Of a DNA stretch of 64,000 bases, positions 59,778-64,000 are shown piece after piece; the stretch's first letter is position 1, and each line of letters begins with the position of its first letter. Made by a program: the position numbers and the translations under genes. The stretch is from Bifidobacterium colobi (GTDB taxonomy: Bacteria > Actinomycetota > Actinomycetes > Actinomycetales > Bifidobacteriaceae), in assembly GCF_018555455.1 (NCBI RefSeq), contig NZ_JAFEJU010000002.1, positions 124,001-188,000 on the forward strand, given 5' to 3'. Below the pieces are notes generated by a model. The model made no database searches. It had not been told where the DNA came from and was given only the letters and a program-made list of their open reading frames with translations.

Positions 59778-59791
59778 GTTACCATAGGTTC

Positions 59792-60583
59792 ATGCTTTTG
59801 GCATATATTGATGAGTCTCATACGCAGAGGTGTGACGCAGACCCTTATCGGCATGGATATGACGTGTACTATGTAGGTTGTTTGTTGGCGACTCCTGCTC
59901 AAGCGGCTGTTATTGATAACGGGTTGGATAACTTGTTAGAGCAGGTGCATTGCAGATTCGGTGTGCCACGTGATGCTGAATTTCATGGTCAGTGTATGTT
60001 TCAGTATAAAGATGATTGGAAATGCATGAAGGGCATGCATAGACAGTCGGCTGGTATCTATCGTGCGGCTATGCGTATCTTAGCGGATAGTGGTGCCAGA
60101 TTAGTGATTCGTGGCGTGCACGTTGGACAGTTACAGGAACGTTACCGCAAGTATGCGCATAGCCCTCATCAAGTATCTCTTCAGCACTGTTTGGAACGTG
60201 TGAACATGATTGCCGAACAAGAACGTGATGATGTATCGGTCATGGCAGATAAGGTGGCGGATCAAGCGGCTCAGGAAGGCCAAATCGTTCGTTATCAGTT
60301 AATCGGCAATACCGAAGGGTATTATCCTTCTGATTTGGCGCGCATCAAGATGCCCTTCCAATGGGAGGACTCGCGTACGCTATATGGCTTGCAAATGATT
60401 GATATGGCGCTCTTCATGTGTGGTCGCGCAGCAAGTATCGACAGCGCCAGGAAAATGAATGAAGGAGATAAAGCCGTATTGAAAATTGTCGATGTCATCC
60501 GTCCTGTCATTGCGCCTCAGTCGGCGGTTTGGTATCCGATGGAAAAACGGACTGATTACGGCTTCTTGAATCGCCTGGACTGA
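59792..60583 (+). CDS. DUF3800 domain protein
   Basis: This is a 263-residue protein. It begins MLLAYIDESHTQRCDADPY, the DUF3800 signature in which an early Asp-Glu pair is thought to bind metal in an RNase H-like fold. Later acidic positions (VMADKVADQ, MIDMALFM) fit. Function is unknown; members often occur near mobile and defence genes. ATG 59792 was chosen to restore the family N-terminus; the ribosome binding site is weak. A relic of a diverged homolog lies at 56651-56708, so this gene type was part of the cassette before duplication or recombination. Confidence 0.8.
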   Translation: MLLAYIDESHTQRCDADPYRHGYDVYYVGCLLATPAQAAVIDNGLDNLLEQVHCRFGVPRDAEFHGQCMFQYKDDWKCMKGMHRQSAGIYRAAMRILADSGARLVIRGVHVGQLQERYRKYAHSPHQVSLQHCLERVNMIAEQERDDVSVMADKVADQAAQEGQIVRYQLIGNTEGYYPSDLARIKMPFQWEDSRTLYGLQMIDMALFMCGRAASIDSARKMNEGDKAVLKIVDVIRPVIAPQSAVWYPMEKRTDYGFLNRLD

Positions 60584-60591
60584 AAAATGCA

Positions 60592-60613
60592 TAGGAGCCG
60601 CCGAAGCGACTCC
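60592..60613 (+). terminator. Hairpin after the DUF3800 gene
   Basis: AGGAGCCGC, a CGAA-type loop and GCGACTCCT form an imperfect short stem ten bases after the stop. No T-run. The 265-base gap to the next gene also holds the conserved upstream box of the DUF4176 gene. Confidence 0.4.
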
Positions 60614-60741
60614 TAGCCTAACAGCGATCATAAGCCTGTCGGCCTACGCTCGTCGTAGTATCTAGCATACATGCGGTAGTGGATTATATGACCGATGCTG
60701 GTGTGCAGGGATTGTCTTTGTAAGTGCGTGAATGGCGTGTT

Positions 60742-60848
60742 GGTGAATTCCTGTTGAATTTGGTTTGAACTCTTGTGTGGGACTTGCGTTGGCGTAATAC
60801 GAGGGTTGTACTGTCTTGGAATAATCGGTTTTTCAAGGGGGAGGGCTC
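60742..60848 (+). promoter_or_regulatory. Upstream region of the effector cassette with conserved box and strong RBS
   Basis: GGTGAATTC and TGTTGAATTTGGTTTGAACT (60742-60772) are conserved with 56714-56744. GGGGGAGGG (about 60838-60846) precedes ATG 60849 by two to five bases. Between them AATAAT (60818) may be part of a -10 box. Confidence 0.5.
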
Positions 60849-61214
60849 ATGGTTGATGCTTCTGCAGCCGGCAAGAATGATTCCGCGGATGGTGTGGAGA
60901 ATGTTGGCGTGCTGCCTTTGGGTAGCGTGGTTCGTCTTCGTGATGGCGGGGATGCGTTGCTGTTGGTGGTGTCCCGTGCCGCGTTGACGGAGCGTGATGG
61001 CCATAGGGGTTATTTTGATTATGCGGCGGTGGTGTATCCGCAGGGGTTGGTGGATTCGCGCAGGGTGTTGTTCTTCAATCGTGAGGATGTGGCGGATGTG
61101 GTGTTCGTCGGGTTCGTGGATGATGTGGAGCGTGGCTTCGAGCAGAGGTATGACGATCTGGTCGCCGCCGGCGGGTATGAGCGGTTCAGTGTGGATGTGG
61201 GTGCCCGATCATGA
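60849..61214 (+). CDS. DUF4176 protein, probable type VII effector chaperone
   Basis: This is a 121-residue protein fitting DUF4176: VLPLGSVVRLRDGGDALLLV near residue 20, a GYFDYAAVVYPQGLVDS block, and FFNREDVADVVFVGFVDD. DUF4176 proteins occur next to LXG toxins in Firmicute type VIIb systems and have been reported as effector-specific chaperones; transfer to this actinobacterial locus is inference. The first 18 residues are polar and variable. ATGA overlap with the next gene shows translational coupling. A 5' fragment of a second copy lies at 56814. Confidence 0.8.
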   Translation: MVDASAAGKNDSADGVENVGVLPLGSVVRLRDGGDALLLVVSRAALTERDGHRGYFDYAAVVYPQGLVDSRRVLFFNREDVADVVFVGFVDDVERGFEQRYDDLVAAGGYERFSVDVGARS

Positions 61215-61708
61215 CTGACTTCGGCGTAGACTACACGGATATCAATGGGCTGAAAATCGCGATTCAGGTACTGATTAGTCAGGTGAACGCGTTGAAGCAA
61301 CTTGATGTTTTGACGTGGGAGGAAGCCGGCTTTGCTGGTATCGCCACAAGAACCAATCAAGGCAGCGACCAGCTGGTGACATGCATGCATTACTTGCATG
61401 ATGATCTCCGGCGCGTGGAAAATGTGCTATCGGCGGTTGAACTGAACACAAGGGAGGTGGATGGGCATCTGTCGATGATTATTAGCAGCAGGCAGCTCAG
61501 TGATGTTTTGCCTCCGCAGGCGCGGATAGACGATGCTGGTTCGGGAAAGGGCGTTTACGTGGATAAGGATGATTTTCCATCGAATGCCGGCGAACAGCTG
61601 AAGGAGGGCTTGGCTGGTGAGAAAGCGCATGGGCTTGCTGAAGGGGAATCCCAGGGAATAGCTGGTCAGAAGTCGCAAAAGCCGTTTGGAGGGCAGGCCG
61701 ATGAGTAA
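61211..61708 (+). CDS. Small helical partner protein of the effector cassette (right copy)
   Basis: This is a 165-residue protein. Residues 1-100 are helical and resemble 38192 (GVD near the start, ISQVNALK, RRVENVL, then TREVDGHLSMIIS). A W-x3-G (WEEAG) stands in the inter-helix turn. The C-terminal 60 residues are polar, with GEQLKEGLAGEKAH and AEGESQGIAGQKSQ repeats, absent from the left copy. It overlaps DUF4176 (ATGA) and the effector (8 bases). By position it should be the Lap/WXG100-like partner of the effector. Confidence 0.75.
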   Translation: MTDFGVDYTDINGLKIAIQVLISQVNALKQLDVLTWEEAGFAGIATRTNQGSDQLVTCMHYLHDDLRRVENVLSAVELNTREVDGHLSMIISSRQLSDVLPPQARIDDAGSGKGVYVDKDDFPSNAGEQLKEGLAGEKAHGLAEGESQGIAGQKSQKPFGGQADE

Positions 61709-62930
61709 TAGATCAGATTTGGATTGGTCCGCCATTGACAAAGAAGAGGATCCGGTCCGTGGTGATTGCGATGTGATGAAGAGGGTTGTTAATCGTCTGA
61801 AGGATTACACGGATGTACTCGAAGGCGTTTGCGCAAAGACAAAGGGGTTGACGGACGGTCACGCGTATTTTGTAGGGAATACGGCACAGGCTGTATGCGG
61901 AAAGCTGCAGAATGCGTCCGCTTTTGCCCGATGCGTGGGAGAAATCTGTGATGAAGTTCATTCCACTCTGCTTAATTGGGTGTCTTTGGTCGAGCAATAT
62001 CAGTCTGAAGCGGATCCAATGTGCAGGGAAGGTATGACTCTTCGTGATGAGCATGTCTCTTTGAAGCGTTCGCTTGATGATGCGAAAGCCTTGTTGGATG
62101 ATCGCCGAATTAAGTTATCTGATGCTCGGCAGCTGCAGCGTGCCTTGCGCAATCAAGGTTCAGACCCTGATGCGGAACTTGATGACAGGATTGTGAGGCT
62201 TCAACGCAAGGTCGATGATTCGATAGCGGAAAGACAGAGGTTGCAATCGCAATTCGATGAAAAGAAGGCTCGTATCAGTGAGCTGCACGATAAGGTGACC
62301 ACAATCGAGCAGCAGTATCAAGATGATGGTAAGCGAATCGTTTCCTCTCTGGATGCTCTAATTGGCGAGCTCGCGTCGTTGATAAGTAATTATCTTGATT
62401 TTCAAGATGTGGTTGGGGTGGGTGCCAGCGGAGGAAAGACCGCGGGTGATTTAGTTGTTTTTTATCGGCAGCATAAGGGCAGTGATTGGAAATCGGCGTT
62501 GCAGGCCGTGGAAATACCAGCACAATCGGAGGACGCCGGCAATGCTGTGTGGAAAGAAGTCGTTGAGAACCAGTCGGATTTTGTTAAAGATCCATTATTG
62601 GGCGGCGTGGTTGATGGTGTTGCTACGTACGGTGAAAGGGTTGATCAATATGGATTGGACAAAGCAGCTCAGGATGGGGCGGCACATTTCATTTTCGGAA
62701 CAATAAGTGGTTCTCTCGGCACAACAATGGGTTCCGCAGCTGAGTCGTTTATAACTATTGTGACAGGCGGCATGGGAGTCGCTCAAGGGGCATTTGTTGG
62801 GAAAATCATAGGCACAACAGTGGATTGGAATCTTAGTAGTTCTTGGGATGGTCTATATGACAACTGGGTGCATCGTGGCGATGGTGATGATTTGGGTAGC
62901 CATATTGAGGCGAATCGTCCATTTGCCTGA
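61701..62930 (+). CDS. LXG-like type VII effector with glycine-rich C-terminus (right copy)
   Basis: This is a 409-residue protein. Residues 1-235 are helical: LDWSAIDKEEDPVRGDC, F-x-G-x2-AQAV, and long coiled coil (RLQRKVDDSIAERQRLQSQF, EKKARISELHDKVTTIEQQY). Residues about 300-370 are Gly/Ala-rich and moderately hydrophobic (FGTISGSLGTTMGSAAES, GGMGVAQGAFVGKIIG), like a membrane-inserting glycine zipper. The end is LYDNWVHRGDGDDLGSH. No signal peptide, as expected for type VII substrates. ATG 61701 has GGAGGGCAGG upstream. Pore-forming toxicity is inferred from the glycine-rich segment only. A and B genes follow at once. Confidence 0.75.
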   Translation: MSNRSDLDWSAIDKEEDPVRGDCDVMKRVVNRLKDYTDVLEGVCAKTKGLTDGHAYFVGNTAQAVCGKLQNASAFARCVGEICDEVHSTLLNWVSLVEQYQSEADPMCREGMTLRDEHVSLKRSLDDAKALLDDRRIKLSDARQLQRALRNQGSDPDAELDDRIVRLQRKVDDSIAERQRLQSQFDEKKARISELHDKVTTIEQQYQDDGKRIVSSLDALIGELASLISNYLDFQDVVGVGASGGKTAGDLVVFYRQHKGSDWKSALQAVEIPAQSEDAGNAVWKEVVENQSDFVKDPLLGGVVDGVATYGERVDQYGLDKAAQDGAAHFIFGTISGSLGTTMGSAAESFITIVTGGMGVAQGAFVGKIIGTTVDWNLSSSWDGLYDNWVHRGDGDDLGSHIEANRPFA

Positions 62931-62945
62931 GGAGAGGTGATACGG

Positions 62946-63653
62946 GTGGAGTTTTTTCGTTATGTGTTTTTCATGCGGTTTGTGCTGGTTGGTCGTCTGG
63001 CTGATGGGTCTGTGGTTTATTGGGATACGTTCGAGCACAGGGCGTGGAAGCGCTTGGTGAAAAAGAAGGTGAAACCAGGCGATACGTGGATTCCTGTGGT
63101 AGTTGGCTTGTCGGTACCATATTTCGCTGCATCGTTGGAGACAATGATTCGGCTGGTGAGCGCGTTTTTGCCGTATGATCCTCCAATTTATGGGCGCGAG
63201 GATTTGTTCGATTATCTGATGCCGCCTGGGATGTCATACGAGGAGTGGGACACATATGTGGCGTTGGCGATCATATGGGTGACGGCCTTTGTGGCATACT
63301 GGGTTTTCTGCAGCCTGGTATTTGGTCGTATGGTGAATTATGAGCCTGCGACATCCGCGGAATTGGCGTTCGCGGTGGGACGCAGGGCGTCAAGGCTGAG
63401 GTATGTGTTTGGTGGTCCAATCATAGGTGTCCTGTGTTTGGCCAGCATATGGTGCATACCTGTTTTAGCGATGTATGCGTTGTTGGGGCAAGCATACAAT
63501 CTGCAACTGCCTTTCTCCTTTGGTATGTTCATGTTCCTGTTGTTCTTCTCTATGTCCACTTTGCCTATTGCGGCGGTGCGTTGGTTTGGTCCTTGGGATT
63601 GGCGCGGTCATTTGACGATTCATAAGAGCAAGTCAGAGAAAAGAGGCGTGTGA
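62946..63653 (+). CDS. Four-TM A-type protein (right cassette)
   Basis: This is a 235-residue paralog of 57053 and 58402: FMRFVLVGRLADGSVVYWDT, a Lys-rich stretch (WKRLVKKKVKPGD), two TM helices, ATSAELAFAVGRRASRLRYV, FGGPIIGVL and two more TM helices. GTG 62946 is eight bases after GGAGAGG; ATG 62973 is possible. It lies 15 bases after the effector stop, the usual place of an immunity gene, but the left cassette has this domain fused to the effector, so its role is open. Confidence 0.77.
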   Translation: MEFFRYVFFMRFVLVGRLADGSVVYWDTFEHRAWKRLVKKKVKPGDTWIPVVVGLSVPYFAASLETMIRLVSAFLPYDPPIYGREDLFDYLMPPGMSYEEWDTYVALAIIWVTAFVAYWVFCSLVFGRMVNYEPATSAELAFAVGRRASRLRYVFGGPIIGVLCLASIWCIPVLAMYALLGQAYNLQLPFSFGMFMFLLFFSMSTLPIAAVRWFGPWDWRGHLTIHKSKSEKRGV

Positions 63654-64000
63654 TGTGGGTATGGTCGCTGCTGGGGCTTCTTTTCTCGATCCCGCTTGTT
63701 TTGACGTTGGCGTTCAACATGGTTCGTTTCCGCCGGATAGTGAATCGTGACATCTTCCCCTTGTTGGAGCGTGAGGGATTGCGTAAACCGGATGACGGTT
63801 TCGTATCCTCGGGTGTGAAAGGGGAGATGGATGCCTTCCAGCGTCGGGAGGATGCGGTTGCCGGTGTTGGTCCCGATGATGTGCTGGTGCGTGGTTTCGG
63901 TGTAGGGCCGGATGCGGTGGCGCGTCCGGCCTTCCGGGCTGCGGTTCCTCGGGTGGTGCCCGACGGCCCGTTTCCGGTTGCTGATCGTGCTCTGATCCGT
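63653..64000 (+). CDS. One-TM B-type protein (right cassette, cut by window end)
   Basis: The first 116 residues are visible: one TM helix (about 4-24), FNMVRFRRIVNRDIFPLLER, GLRKPDDGFVSSGVKGEMDA, a linker, then PDGPFPVADRALIR, the beginning of the C-terminal domain seen in 57727 and 59136. ATG 63653 overlaps the A stop (TGATG). Confidence 0.75.
   Translation, partial: MWVWSLLGLLFSIPLVLTLAFNMVRFRRIVNRDIFPLLEREGLRKPDDGFVSSGVKGEMDAFQRREDAVAGVGPDDVLVRGFGVGPDAVARPAFRAAVPRVVPDGPFPVADRALIR

Overview
The window looks like a chromosome segment of a Bifidobacterium, probably a human-gut species. The signs are moderately high G+C with strong codon bias, a cell-wall-anchored starch-degrading GH13 enzyme, LPxTG/LAxTG-type sorting signals, an adjacent DeoR-galT-galK set, a UPF0237/UPF0210 pair, and rpoB-rpoC in an actinobacterial form. 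Species is not assignable from what I can see. No rRNA, tRNA, CRISPR array or intact insertion sequence was recognised.

Layout. 1-9.6 kb: two surface genes, a Cna_B/SpaA-repeat adhesin cut by the window edge and a secreted alpha-amylase with starch-binding and InlB-type repeats, both sortase-anchored. 9.8-18.4 kb: housekeeping genes (leuB, a lipoate-protein ligase relative, a Crp/Fnr-type regulator, a class A penicillin-binding protein, an Old Yellow Enzyme relative, a dihydroorotate-dehydrogenase-like gene). 18.4-19.4 kb: a gene-free kilobase made of tandem and inverted repeats. 19.4-29.5 kb: DeoR regulator, galT, galK, an MFS exporter, an ACT-domain protein with UPF0210, a SPOUT RNA methyltransferase, mutY and a membrane-anchored protein. 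29.8-37.6 kb: rpoB and rpoC.

37.8-64 kb is the accessory part and the main interest. It centres on an EccC/EssC-type ATPase with three P-loop domains (48.9-53.6 kb), the hallmark of type VII secretion. Upstream lies a tightly coupled operon of a Ser/Thr kinase with a large extracellular helical region, a one-TM protein and a 1786-residue Ig-like surface protein. Downstream come an FHA protein and several small membrane proteins. On both sides sit copies of one cassette with this full order: DUF4176-type chaperone, small helical partner, LXG-like effector with a glycine-rich C-terminus, four-TM protein (A), and one-TM protein with a conserved cytoplasmic domain (B). The right copy (60.8-64 kb) is complete except for the window edge. 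The left copy (38.2-40.8 kb) lacks DUF4176, has the effector split between two frames, has A fused to the effector C-terminus, and has B truncated. The middle copy (56.6-58.4 kb) has lost its centre, leaving the DUF4176 start, the last effector residues and A-B, followed by a further A-B pair. I read this as a bifidobacterial type VII secretion locus with decaying and recombining effector cassettes.

Many intergenic regions hold short motifs repeated in alternating orientation. One such array (a GGGCCA/TGGCCC type) occurs at both 37.9-38.1 and 56.4-56.7 kb, bracketing the secretion core.
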